From Thermoplasmata archaeon (GTDB taxonomy: Archaea; Thermoplasmatota; DTKX01; VGTL01), in contig JAWCLH010000014.1 of assembly GCA_038851035.1 (NCBI GenBank), forward strand, positions 1-64,000: a DNA stretch of 64,000 nt. The letters are read 5' to 3'. The stretch's first letter is position 1; every line of letters begins with the position of its first letter. Position numbers and translations under genes: made by a program. Below the pieces are notes generated by a model. It was not told the origin of the DNA, searched no databases, and saw only the letters and a program-made list of their open reading frames with translations. Of the stretch, positions 44,594 through 52,676 are shown piece after piece.

Positions 44594-45792
44594 GCGCGGA
44601 GCGGAGCGTGGAAGTGCTCGTCGTCGGTGCAGGGCCCGCGGGCAGCGTCAGCGCGAGGCACGCCGCTCGCGCAGGAGCGAGGACCCTGATAATAGAGAAG
44701 AGGCAGGAGATCGGCTCGCCGGTGCGCTGCGGCGAGGGCATCGCGCGCGCCTGGCTCGAGGAGCTGGGCATTCGCCCCGATAAGAGATGGATATCGCACG
44801 AGGTCAAGGGGGCCAGAATCATATCACCCGCCGGGCACGTCGTGACGCTGACCGAGAAGCTGGCTGGCAACGAGTGCGGCTATGTGATCAAGAGGGACGA
44901 GTTCGACAGGACGCTGGCGGAGGAGGCGGCGGACGCGGGCGCGGAGGTCATGGTCAAGACGAGCGCCGTGGGCGTGATTCGCGAGGGAGGGAGGGTGGCG
45001 GGCGTCAGGGCTAGGCATATGGGCGAACTCATCGACATCCACGCCAAAGTGGTCATCGGAGCCGACGGCTTCGAGTCGCAGCTCGGCAGATGGGCTGGGA
45101 TAGACACGTCGCTGAAACCCTCAGACATAAATGTTTGCTTTGAGTATACCCTGAAGGGCGTCGACATCAACCCCGACTTCAACGACTTCTACATCGGTTC
45201 CTGCGCGCCCGGTGGATACATCTGGGTCTTCGTGAAGGGCCCGGATAGCGCCAACGTGGGCATCGGGGTCCAGCTGAGCAAGATAAGGCCGGGGGAGAGG
45301 GGGGCGGCGAAGCGCTACCTCGACGCCTTCATAGCGAAGCACCCGGAGCTGGCGAAGGGGAGCCCCATCAGGGAGATCGCGGGCGCGGTCTCCTGCTGCC
45401 AGCCGCTCGAGAGCGTCGTGGCGGACGGAATTATGCTCGTCGGCGACGCGGCCCGGCAGATTGACCCCCTGACGGGCGGCGGCGTGGCGAACGCCTGCCG
45501 CGCGGGGAGGGTTGCGGGCGAGGTCGCGGCCGAGGCCGCGCGAACGGGCGACGCGAGCCGTCAGTTCCTCCAGAAGTACGAGAGGGGCTGGAGGAGAATC
45601 TTCGAGGACCAGATGTACAGGAACTGGATGGCGAAGGAGAAGCTCGTCACCCTTTCAGACGAGACATTCGACAAGGCCTGCGAGGTGCTGGCCTCAGCGG
45701 AGCTGGAGAGGGTCAACACAATAGAAATCCTGCGCCTCATCCAGAAGAAGTACCCAGAGCTCGTGAAGGAGTTCGAGGATCTGATCCACTGA
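44590..45792 (+). CDS. Geranylgeranyl reductase family flavoprotein (archaeal lipid saturation)
   Basis: 400 residues. FAD-binding GxGxxG motif VVGAGPAGSVSARHAA at the N-terminus, the GGR hallmark GSPVRCGEGI with the Cys conserved in archaeal enzymes, YVIKRDEFDRTLAEEA, GADGFESQLGRW and GDAARQIDPLTGGGVANA. It reduces the geranylgeranyl chains of archaeol precursors (digeranylgeranylglycerophospholipid reductase). Translational coupling to the ferredoxin indicates ferredoxin-dependent reduction. No other lipid-synthesis gene is adjacent. TrmB-type regulator divergent upstream. Confidence 0.93.
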   Translation: MSAERSVEVLVVGAGPAGSVSARHAARAGARTLIIEKRQEIGSPVRCGEGIARAWLEELGIRPDKRWISHEVKGARIISPAGHVVTLTEKLAGNECGYVIKRDEFDRTLAEEAADAGAEVMVKTSAVGVIREGGRVAGVRARHMGELIDIHAKVVIGADGFESQLGRWAGIDTSLKPSDINVCFEYTLKGVDINPDFNDFYIGSCAPGGYIWVFVKGPDSANVGIGVQLSKIRPGERGAAKRYLDAFIAKHPELAKGSPIREIAGAVSCCQPLESVVADGIMLVGDAARQIDPLTGGGVANACRAGRVAGEVAAEAARTGDASRQFLQKYERGWRRIFEDQMYRNWMAKEKLVTLSDETFDKACEVLASAELERVNTIEILRLIQKKYPELVKEFEDLIH

Positions 45793-45811
45793 GCCATCGA
45801 GGTCGCGCCGT

Positions 45812-45945
45812 GGAAGAGGGCGCATGTGCCCGACCTCGTGGGGTGAGTGAGATGACGAGCGTCGGGCACGAGAGGCGAGCCCCGATAGGGGCGAGCCTGC
45901 GGGCGGCGAAGCCGCCCGCGCGCGCAGTTATTTTTGTGCACTTTT
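45812..45945 (+). repeat. Tandem structured repeat, copy 1
   Basis: The unit starts GGAAGAGGGCGCATGTGCCC and is identical in copy 2 over about 110 bases apart from one C/T change, with a period of 149. It can fold as three hairpins: GTGCCCGACCTCGT with ACGAGCGTCGGGCAC (one bulge); GGCGAGCCCC with GGGGCGAGCC; GGGCGG with CCGCCC. It ends in TTTTTGTGCACTTTT. It begins 19 bases after the geranylgeranyl-reductase stop. It may be a small RNA gene or a REP-like element. Confidence 0.75.
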
Positions 45946-45960
45946 AGGAAGTTGGGAGGG

Positions 45961-46098
45961 GGAAGAGGGCGCATGTGCCCGACCTCGTGGGGTGAGTGAG
46001 ATGACGAGCGTCGGGCACGAGAGGCGAGCCCCGATAGGGGCGAGCCTGCGGGCGGCGAAGCTGCCCGCGCGCGAAGCATTCTTTTTGTGCACTTTTTC
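45961..46098 (+). repeat. Tandem structured repeat, copy 2
   Basis: Second copy of the unit at 45812. The C to T change (46051) weakens the third hairpin by one pair (G-C to G-U), i.e. it keeps pairing, as expected for a selected structure but from only one site. The AT-rich end of copy 1 (AGTTATTTTTG, about 45926-45936) sits 25-35 bases before this copy and could act as its TATA box. The unit runs into the hairpin terminator at 46091-46128. Confidence 0.75.
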
Positions 46099-46128
46099 TT
46101 TGGAACAATAGCCTAGATAAGAAAAAGT
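46091..46128. terminator. Bidirectional hairpin terminator between the repeat unit and tRNA-Phe
   Basis: ACTTTTTCTT (46091-46100) and AAGAAAAAGT (46119-46128) are perfect 10-base inverted arms around an 18-base loop. Each arm gives a T5 run for transcripts arriving from its own side: the repeat unit on plus, tRNA-Phe on minus. Confidence 0.6.
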
Positions 46129-46129
46129 G

Positions 46130-46227
46130 TGCCGCAGGCCGGACTTGAACCAGCGACCTCAAGATCTCCGCCCTGAGGCTGTGCGCAGGACTTCAGTCTT
46201 GCGCTCTCCCAGCTGAGCTACTGCGGC
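46130..46227 (-). tRNA. tRNA-Phe (GAA) with an intron
   Basis: On the minus strand the acceptor arms GCCGCAG/CTGCGGC pair perfectly, followed by discriminator A; CCA is not encoded. The D arm (AGCTCAGCTGGGAGAGC) and T arm (GCTGGTTCAAGTCCGGC) are canonical. The anticodon stem CAAGA/TCTTG encloses CTGAAG, giving anticodon GAA, and then about 25 extra bases (TCCTGCGCACAGCCTCAGGG...) before the loop resumes at A38. Removing them leaves a normal 73-base tRNA. This is the usual 37/38 intron position of archaeal tRNAs, cut by the EndA splicing endonuclease. Confidence 0.95.
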
Positions 46228-46386
46228 CCGCGCAGCAAAAAGAGGTAGGGATAGAAATACCTTATGGAGCCTGCGACCATCTCCTGGGAATGAAGAGCCC
46301 GGTCAGCCCCAGACCTCCTCGGTTGAGCGGGTGGGAGGGAGACTGATGAATTCGGGCCAGAGTTGCGGAGACCATCCCGGACCTAT

Positions 46387-46860
46387 TTAAAAAGAGAATA
46401 TGGAGTCCTCCCACTCCTGATTCATCCACGGCTCCCCTGTGGTGTGGGACCACCGGGCCTTGAAGCACTTTCCACCCGCCACGAACTCGATTGTGATGAT
46501 AATCGTGTAGCTGTCGTACTGGTCGCCCCTGAAGGTCAGGGCGTCGAGTCTATGGGGCGGCGCGAACGCCGGCACCGAACTCACCCTGTACTCCCTCTCA
46601 CCCATCTCTGAGTCTTTGGAGTCCACGACCTCAACTCGGAGAATCACCCTCTCCAGGGCGAGCGTGCCCGCGTTACGGAGCTCGGGGTCAATGTTGATTC
46701 GGTTCAGCACCCCCTCGTTGTAAAAGACCCTCACCTTCAGCTCCGTGCGCGGGATGACTACGAAGTAGAGTAGCGGCGGCAGGACGATGAGGAGGGCGAC
46801 GAGCGCCACCGCCCTCCGCCTCCTCTTCTTCAGCACCGCATCATCGCTCACCGTCATCAT
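46387..46860 (-). CDS. Small single-pass membrane protein, unknown function
   Basis: 157 residues: a basic cytoplasmic start (KKRRRR), one membrane helix (about 17-38, AVALVALLIVLPPLLYFVVI) and an extracellular beta domain (TELKVRVFYNEG, NAGTLALERVILRVEVVD) with an LEA/Ig-like look. Its ATG overlaps the stop of the upstream 1282-residue protein gene (ATGATG/TGA), so the two are co-translated and the products probably work together. No family recognised. Confidence 0.8.
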   Translation of the reverse strand: MMTVSDDAVLKKRRRRAVALVALLIVLPPLLYFVVIPRTELKVRVFYNEGVLNRINIDPELRNAGTLALERVILRVEVVDSKDSEMGEREYRVSSVPAFAPPHRLDALTFRGDQYDSYTIIITIEFVAGGKCFKARWSHTTGEPWMNQEWEDSIFSF

Positions 46861-49800
46861 CCCCCTAAAAGGCTCCAGAGCAGGGAGGCCACCGGGAGCG
46901 GCACGAGAAGATGGTCATCGCCCCTCGAGGCCCCGAGCGCGAGGCCATTCGAGAATAGCTGCATCCCGAGCGGGAGCGGGCCGCGGCTGCGCGAATCGAG
47001 CAGCACGAGCCTCCCCTCCCCATCCCCCCCTCCGGGACCAAAGCTGGTTCTGACGGAGAGCTGCAGGGTGTCCGCGCTGAGCCCGCAGAGGCTGAAGGTC
47101 GGGTAGGAGCCGAAGACGAGAGACGAGCCCAGGTCCAGGGACTTCAGAGCCTCCGCGTAGAGGCCCAGCGCCCTTATCCTCAGACCCTCCCGATACGGGA
47201 GGTCCCGGACGCGCAGGTACAGCTCCTCGACACCGTCCGAGCGAATTCTGTAGAACCCGCCCGAGTGCCGCGCGCTCAGGACCCTGCCCGCGTCCTTCAC
47301 CTCGACCTGGTAGGAGCTCCTCTGGCCAGTCGCCCGGCCGTCGAGGTCTATGAAAATGTCCAGGTCCGCCCTGTCGCTCTGAAGCGAGAGCTCCGGTAGA
47401 ATCTGCGTCGGCGGGTCCCGCGCCTCGAAGGATGGCGGGGGGTCCAGGGAGGCGTTGAGCGAGAGGGGGAGCTGGTGCAGAAGGACGGTGCTGGAGCGCC
47501 AGAAGTCCCTGACAAGCCTGGAGTTTTTTATGAAAAGGTGCTCGAGGTTAGAGGTCGCCTTATAATCTATACCGACCCGCTCGCCCATGCATCCCCGGAC
47601 GTCCATCTCCTCCGGCAGCGCCGAGCCGAAGGCTAGGAAGCGCGTGCTCATTGGGGGGAGGCGCGAGAGGGAGACGAGGAACGGCCCGAGCGCGGAAGAG
47701 GCCCTAAGCGCGAGCCCCGCCGCTAGTACCTCACGGCCGTAGGTTGCGTTCTGAGAGACGGTGCCATTAATAGAGAGGTCCAGAGCGGAGGGGAGACCTG
47801 TGAGGTAGGCAAGGATGTCCCTCCCCGCGACATTCTCCATGTCGAGAGCCATCCAGTCGTGGCGCGGGTGGAAGCCTTTTATTGCGATGGAAAAGCCGAG
47901 CTCGTCGCCCTCGCTCCGGCTCGAGAGCGAGGTCTCCCGGCCCAGCCTGAGGAAGAGGCGTGTGCTAAAGCATGTGGTGTTCCTTCCCTGCGGCTGGAGC
48001 TGCCTGGAGGCTATTCCGTGGACCCAAGGGGCCTCGACCAGCCTCCCCCTCTGGATGTCGCCTATCAGGGTGGTGTCGGAAAGGGCGCGGATGATTATGG
48101 TGGAGTTCCGGCCGAGGCCGGAGACCTGCTCCTCAATGAATCCGGAGATTCGTTCCGCCACATTGAGGATGTCCTCGCCGAGCTCGGTTACCGCGAAAAC
48201 CGCGGTGGAGAAGCCCACGATGCTCGTGGCGCCCATCAGGTCCGGTATCTCTAGTCCCCAGCCACCCAGAAGGGTGCCCATGCCGAGCGAGAGCTCCGCA
48301 GGCATCGGGTCAATGACGAGCCTAGCGGCGAAGTCTTCTGTGGTGTTGTCGATGTAGACCCGAAGGGGCTCGTCCGTCCTCAGGCCGAGCTCGACCCTCC
48401 CGTTCTCTCCCGTGGCAAGGCCGAGCCGTGTCAGGCCGGAGAAGGAGGCCCCGAAGGAGGTGCCGCCCCCGCCGGACCTGACCACGATGTGGTTGCCTCT
48501 GAGCGAGTAGAGCTCGCTGTCGGTCGCGAGAATTCCCAGTCTCTCCACGGGGCGCTCGGGGGGCGTCTCGATGACGAGCTCCTCCGGGCTCTGGCGCACA
48601 CTGATGCTCTCGGGCAGGCCCTCGACCGATATGCCCAGAAAGTGCTCCCTGACCCAGCCAGTGTAGACGAGGCGCTCTATGCTCTCGCTCGTCGAGACCC
48701 TCAGGGTCCTGTTCGAGGGCGACTGCTCGAGCACGAAAACGGAGGGCAGGGGCAAGACCTCCAGCGTAGCGTTGGACCTGCGGGGCTCGTCCACGAAGAG
48801 CGCCGTCAGGCCCTGCTTCGTCGAGCTCCTTAGGTTTATGAAGGTTCCGTTCCTGAAGTCGCCGTCGAGGCCTGCGAGGCCCGAGAGGCGGGCGCTGAAG
48901 GAGATGTTCATCACCGAGCCGGCCGACGTGGGGAGGGAGAGGTTGTAGAAGGATAGAAAATTTCCCTCCCTTAGTATATAGGGCCCACTCGCGAGCCAGA
49001 GCTCGAGCCCGCCCAGGCGCTGCTCTTGCGGCATGGAGAGCGAGACCCAGCCATCCCTCTCTGGCATCCTGAGGACGTTCTCAGGAATCGACCTCAGGGT
49101 CCGGGCGATGGTCGCGAACTTGCCTGCGAATCGGACCATGACGCTGTCGATCAGGCGCGCGACGAGACCCATCCCCGGCTCGTTGTTTATGATGAGCGGG
49201 GAGGCGCCCCCGACCTCGAAGGTCCCACGGAACTCGATGAGCGTGGGGACGTCTGTGAGTAGGACGTGCATGTGCTTGTACTCGCTTCTGTCCTTGCTGT
49301 AAAACTCCCATTCATTGTACTCGAAGCGAGCTATCCGTGCCGAGGCCTCGAAGCGCGCGTAGTTCCCCTCCGCAGAAGCGTTGTCCAGCCTGAGGACCAT
49401 GGACTCCGGGGCGCTCTGGATGGAGAGGGTTCCGTAGGTCAGGTTCCCCCTGTCCACCGAGACCTCGGCTTCGACACGGCAGGGCGCGTCCGCGCTCCAG
49501 CGGAGGTGGTTGAAGGGCATGTTAAAAGCGGGGCTATCCAACCAGACCGACATCTTCTCCGGCACAGCGAAGAAGCCGGGGGCGGTGCTGAGGTCGATTC
49601 TGAGCCAGCTCCTCTCGACGAGACTCCGCGAGACCGCCTTGGCGTATCCGAGCATCATCGAGAGGCTGTCGAGGGGACCCGTGGAGATACTGATGTTGTA
49701 GGGTCCAGATATGTCACCGATGAGGGATGCGTTGCCTAGCGTGAAGTTTTGTAGCAGTTCCCCGAGAATCTCGCGCAGGCTCCCGTGGGTGTTGACCTTG

Positions 49801-50705
49801 TCCGCGGTGACCGAGGCTTCGAAACGCTGGGGCAAATCCGTGAAGTTGAGGCTGATTATCCAGATATAGTTGAGGCCCTGATATGTGAAGGACTTCAGGA
49901 ACGAGACCTCTACAGGCAGGGGGGCGGCGGGGCCGGCGAGCCTCTCGATCTCCGCCCTTATGCCCCCGCTGAAGTTGAACTGCCAGTCCGAGAACTCGGG
50001 CGGTATAATGCTGACCAGGTGCGGCCTTTCAAATGTGTAGTTCTCTATAGTGACGGAGAGTCGGGCCCGGAGCTCGCTCCCCGAGGCGTTCCCGGTCGAG
50101 AGGTTCCCATCGGCGTCCACTTCCACCCACCTCTCCCAGTCCACGATGTGGACGCCGCTCTCGTCCACCCTGAAATCCAGCGTGGGCCGGAGGCTCCCCC
50201 TGCTCCAAGTCCTCAGGCCTCCGTGCAGCGTGGAGACCCAGTAATTGAGGGGGCCCTGAAGGAGCCACTCGAGTATCGAGGTGCCGTTGAGGTCGGTGTT
50301 TGATTCCGCATCCGTGAAAATGCCGGGAGGGGTGAAGGAGGGCATTTCCGGCTCGACCAGCTCGTACTCGAGTGAGGGCAAGACCTTCTCCATCTTCAAG
50401 GGCTGGATGGCATCTATCGCCCCATGCGCCTCCCTGAGAAGCGCCGGGGAGTTGTAGAGGGAGCGCATCGTGGCCTGGAGGGCCGTAAGGGCCTCGAGGA
50501 CGCCGTAGGTTGTTGAGGGCATGGGGGGCTCAGGCGGCCCAGCCGCTAGAAGCGGCAAGAGAGGGGTCACGATCACCGAAACCACCGTGGCCAGAATAAT
50601 TAAGCGGAGGCGCGGGAACCCCCCGCGCCGCCTGCCCGGAAAGCTCAAGAATCGACAATCGCCCCTCCCCGTGTACCCTTTCCGCTCCATGCGCCAAAAA
50701 CCCAT
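46857..50705 (-). CDS. Very large exported protein of unknown function with repeated beta modules
   Basis: 1282 residues. A basic N-terminus and hydrophobic segment (about 33-55, LRLIILATVVSVIVTPLLPLLAA) act as signal or anchor; there is also a weakly hydrophobic C-terminal end (LLVPLPVASLLWSLLGG). In between are many beta-rich units with a recurring pattern of a short LP or xLPxxI turn followed by alternating hydrophobic residues (for example DLPQRFEASV, GLPESISVRQS, GLPSALDLSIN, QLPLSLNASL, DLPYREGLRI). Such repeats recall long beta-groove or lamellar lipid-handling proteins, but I see no diagnostic motif and make no family call. About 30 bases separate a TATA-like GTTTAATACG from ATG 50705. 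Overlaps and is co-translated with the 157-residue membrane protein. Confidence 0.82.
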   Translation of the reverse strand: MGFWRMERKGYTGRGDCRFLSFPGRRRGGFPRLRLIILATVVSVIVTPLLPLLAAGPPEPPMPSTTYGVLEALTALQATMRSLYNSPALLREAHGAIDAIQPLKMEKVLPSLEYELVEPEMPSFTPPGIFTDAESNTDLNGTSILEWLLQGPLNYWVSTLHGGLRTWSRGSLRPTLDFRVDESGVHIVDWERWVEVDADGNLSTGNASGSELRARLSVTIENYTFERPHLVSIIPPEFSDWQFNFSGGIRAEIERLAGPAAPLPVEVSFLKSFTYQGLNYIWIISLNFTDLPQRFEASVTADKVNTHGSLREILGELLQNFTLGNASLIGDISGPYNISISTGPLDSLSMMLGYAKAVSRSLVERSWLRIDLSTAPGFFAVPEKMSVWLDSPAFNMPFNHLRWSADAPCRVEAEVSVDRGNLTYGTLSIQSAPESMVLRLDNASAEGNYARFEASARIARFEYNEWEFYSKDRSEYKHMHVLLTDVPTLIEFRGTFEVGGASPLIINNEPGMGLVARLIDSVMVRFAGKFATIARTLRSIPENVLRMPERDGWVSLSMPQEQRLGGLELWLASGPYILREGNFLSFYNLSLPTSAGSVMNISFSARLSGLAGLDGDFRNGTFINLRSSTKQGLTALFVDEPRRSNATLEVLPLPSVFVLEQSPSNRTLRVSTSESIERLVYTGWVREHFLGISVEGLPESISVRQSPEELVIETPPERPVERLGILATDSELYSLRGNHIVVRSGGGGTSFGASFSGLTRLGLATGENGRVELGLRTDEPLRVYIDNTTEDFAARLVIDPMPAELSLGMGTLLGGWGLEIPDLMGATSIVGFSTAVFAVTELGEDILNVAERISGFIEEQVSGLGRNSTIIIRALSDTTLIGDIQRGRLVEAPWVHGIASRQLQPQGRNTTCFSTRLFLRLGRETSLSSRSEGDELGFSIAIKGFHPRHDWMALDMENVAGRDILAYLTGLPSALDLSINGTVSQNATYGREVLAAGLALRASSALGPFLVSLSRLPPMSTRFLAFGSALPEEMDVRGCMGERVGIDYKATSNLEHLFIKNSRLVRDFWRSSTVLLHQLPLSLNASLDPPPSFEARDPPTQILPELSLQSDRADLDIFIDLDGRATGQRSSYQVEVKDAGRVLSARHSGGFYRIRSDGVEELYLRVRDLPYREGLRIRALGLYAEALKSLDLGSSLVFGSYPTFSLCGLSADTLQLSVRTSFGPGGGDGEGRLVLLDSRSRGPLPLGMQLFSNGLALGASRGDDHLLVPLPVASLLWSLLGG

Positions 50706-50754
50706 CCGGTCAATTATCGTTATAGAAGCGTATTAAACATTGTGGTGCGGTCGC

Positions 50755-51825
50755 TCAGGGGCCGCAGGGCGCCCGCGTGAGCACCCTCGCTCCCGAAGTG
50801 GTCACGAGAACGTCCTGCTCCACCCTCACTCCGCCCAGCCCCGGAATATAGACCCCGGGCTCCACCGTGAAAACCATACCCCTCTTCATCACATCTTTCG
50901 AGAATGGGCCGGCCGCTGGAGCCTCGTGGACCTCGAGCCCCAGTCCATGGCCGGTTGAGTGGACGAAGTACTTCTCTAGCCCTCGGGCCTCGAGAGCGCG
51001 CCTGCAAGCCCTGTCCACTGCGCTGAGCCTCTTCCCCGGCCCAACGGCCCTCACGCCTGCCCTGAGCGCCGCAAGAACCGCTCCGTGGGCCATCAGGAGG
51101 GACCGTGGAGGAGTTCCAACGGCAATCGTCCGGGTGATGTCGGAGCAGTATCCCCCCACATATACGCCGAAGTCGCAAACCACCATCGTGTCCCTGATGA
51201 CCGTCATATCGCTGTCATGGTGGGGGTAGGCGGCGTGAGGCCCCGCGGCGATGATCGTCGGGAACGCGAGCGCCTGCGCGCCCTCCGAGCGAAGGAGGCG
51301 GTCGAGCTCTCCCGCCGCCTCTAGCTCCGTTATTCCATTTTTCAGAATCGATGGCAGCTCCCTCGCCCCCCTGTCCGCGATGGCGCAGGCCTTTTTTATC
51401 AGCGCCAGCTCCTCATCGCTCTTTATGGCGCGCATCTTCTCCACTACGTCGAGCTGCGTCTGCTTGAGGCTCCCCAGCCCCTCGATTCTCCTGTCAACGA
51501 GAACTCTCCCGGCGCCGAGCCCTTTAAGAATTCGCCTCAGCGCAACCGGCGCGGTCCTGCCCTCCGACCTCCTTCCGGGGAGGCGCCCCCAGACCCTGAC
51601 CGAGCCCACGGCGCACTCCGCCTCTGTTCTGTTTTTCTCGAGGAAGGACGTGAGAGCGAGGGGGGCTTCACCGTTCGTGAAAACGAGATAGGTTGGCGGA
51701 GCTGCGGTGTATAGATGGGAGCAACAGAGGTATCGGATATTCGCTGGGTAGTGGACAACAAAGGCCCGGGCGCGCGACTTCTCGATGGCAAGTCCGATTC
51801 TCCTCCACCGACGGTCGTACTCCAA
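50755..51825 (-). CDS. M24-family metallopeptidase (Xaa-Pro dipeptidase/aminopeptidase type)
   Basis: 356 residues: an N-terminal creatinase-like domain (VVHYPANIRYLC) and a C-terminal pita-bread catalytic domain from about residue 125 (EKMRAIKSDEELALIKKA). The five metal ligands are visible: Asp in VCDFGVYVGGY, Asp in CSDITRT, His in HSTGHGLGLEVHE, Glu in TVEPGVYI and Glu in GVRVEQDVL. It should release dipeptides or N-terminal residues before proline in the cytoplasm. ATG 51825 opens the ORF. It is divergent from mptE and convergent with nothing; downstream lies the promoter of the giant exported protein gene. Confidence 0.93.
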   Translation of the reverse strand: MEYDRRWRRIGLAIEKSRARAFVVHYPANIRYLCCSHLYTAAPPTYLVFTNGEAPLALTSFLEKNRTEAECAVGSVRVWGRLPGRRSEGRTAPVALRRILKGLGAGRVLVDRRIEGLGSLKQTQLDVVEKMRAIKSDEELALIKKACAIADRGARELPSILKNGITELEAAGELDRLLRSEGAQALAFPTIIAAGPHAAYPHHDSDMTVIRDTMVVCDFGVYVGGYCSDITRTIAVGTPPRSLLMAHGAVLAALRAGVRAVGPGKRLSAVDRACRRALEARGLEKYFVHSTGHGLGLEVHEAPAAGPFSKDVMKRGMVFTVEPGVYIPGLGGVRVEQDVLVTTSGARVLTRAPCGP

Positions 51826-51904
51826 GCGAAGACCTCCGCCCCCGGATGGGGCGGGAAGGTTATTAATGGTTGGGCAGGGAACCCCGTTGGCCCGGGCTTG
51901 CGCA

Positions 51905-51915
51905 ACCTATATATC
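51905..51915 (+). promoter_or_regulatory. TATA box for mptE
   Basis: ACCTATATATC lies 26-36 bases before ATG 51941 and excludes the longer ORF opening at 51785. Confidence 0.65.
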
Positions 51916-51940
51916 TAACCATCTATTAGTGGCCAGTGCA

Positions 51941-52633
51941 ATGGACTTCAGCGAGTGGGAGAAGTACTACAAGCAAATCCTGCTCGACTTCGGCTACGAC
52001 CGCTCTAAGGACGAAGAGGCGGCAGAGGTTCTGGCCGGGCTCTCAGAGGGCCACGAGCTAGCCGGCCCCGAGGAGCTGAGGAAGCAGCTTTCCGACAGGG
52101 AGGTTTGTGTGTTCGGTGATGGACCAAGCCTCGGGGAGGCGCTCGAGAGCAAGCAATTCCACGGGACTCTCGTGGCGGCAGACGGCGCGACCTCGGCCCT
52201 GATGGCAAAGGGAATCGTTCCGGACATTATTGTGACGGACCTTGACGGCAAAGTCGAAGACCAGGTAGCCGCAAACGAGAGGGGCGCGATAGTGGTCGTC
52301 CTGGCACACGGGGACAACATCCCGGCGCTGAGAGAGTGGGTGCCTAAGTTCAGGGGCAAGCTCGTTGTCACCAGCCAGTCCGCTCCAGTGAAGCACCTGC
52401 ACAACTTCGGGGGCTTCACGGACGGTGACCGGGCGGTCTATCTTGCGGACCACTTTGGCGCGAGAAGGATAACACTCGTCGGTTTCGACTTCGCGAGTGA
52501 CCGCGGTCCTCCATACACAGACCCCGACGAGCTCGACATGAGCGACAGAGCGAAGGTGAAGAGACGAAAGCTGACCTGGGCCAACGTCCTGATCGCTATG
52601 CTCGACAACCCGGCGATTGAGTTTTTCAAATAA
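51941..52633 (+). CDS. mptE: 6-hydroxymethyl-7,8-dihydropterin pyrophosphokinase, archaeal MptE type (DUF115)
   Basis: 230 residues. The DUF115 core is complete: VCVFGDGPSLGEAL, VAADGATSALMAKGIVPDIIVTDLDG, VVLAHGDNIPAL and ITLVGFDFASDRGP. The family transfers pyrophosphate from ATP to 6-hydroxymethyl-dihydropterin, the branch point to tetrahydromethanopterin or folate, which fits the tetrahydropterin-using GcvT-GlyA fusion at 7 kb. ATG 51941 is set by the TATA box at 51905 and gives a leaderless mRNA. Confidence 0.93.
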   Translation: MDFSEWEKYYKQILLDFGYDRSKDEEAAEVLAGLSEGHELAGPEELRKQLSDREVCVFGDGPSLGEALESKQFHGTLVAADGATSALMAKGIVPDIIVTDLDGKVEDQVAANERGAIVVVLAHGDNIPALREWVPKFRGKLVVTSQSAPVKHLHNFGGFTDGDRAVYLADHFGARRITLVGFDFASDRGPPYTDPDELDMSDRAKVKRRKLTWANVLIAMLDNPAIEFFK

Positions 52634-52676
52634 TTTACATTACCTCGTTTCAAATCAGTTATTAATTAAAATCAAC

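Noticed and set aside
45561-46079. 172-residue minus-strand open frame across the tandem repeats
   Set aside because: It is open only because both repeat copies keep frame; the product is Arg/Pro-rich and the DNA is better explained as structured repeats.
45812-46098. Possible short CRISPR array
   Set aside because: Only two units of about 110-130 bases with a 149-base period and no spacers of regular length; no cas genes.
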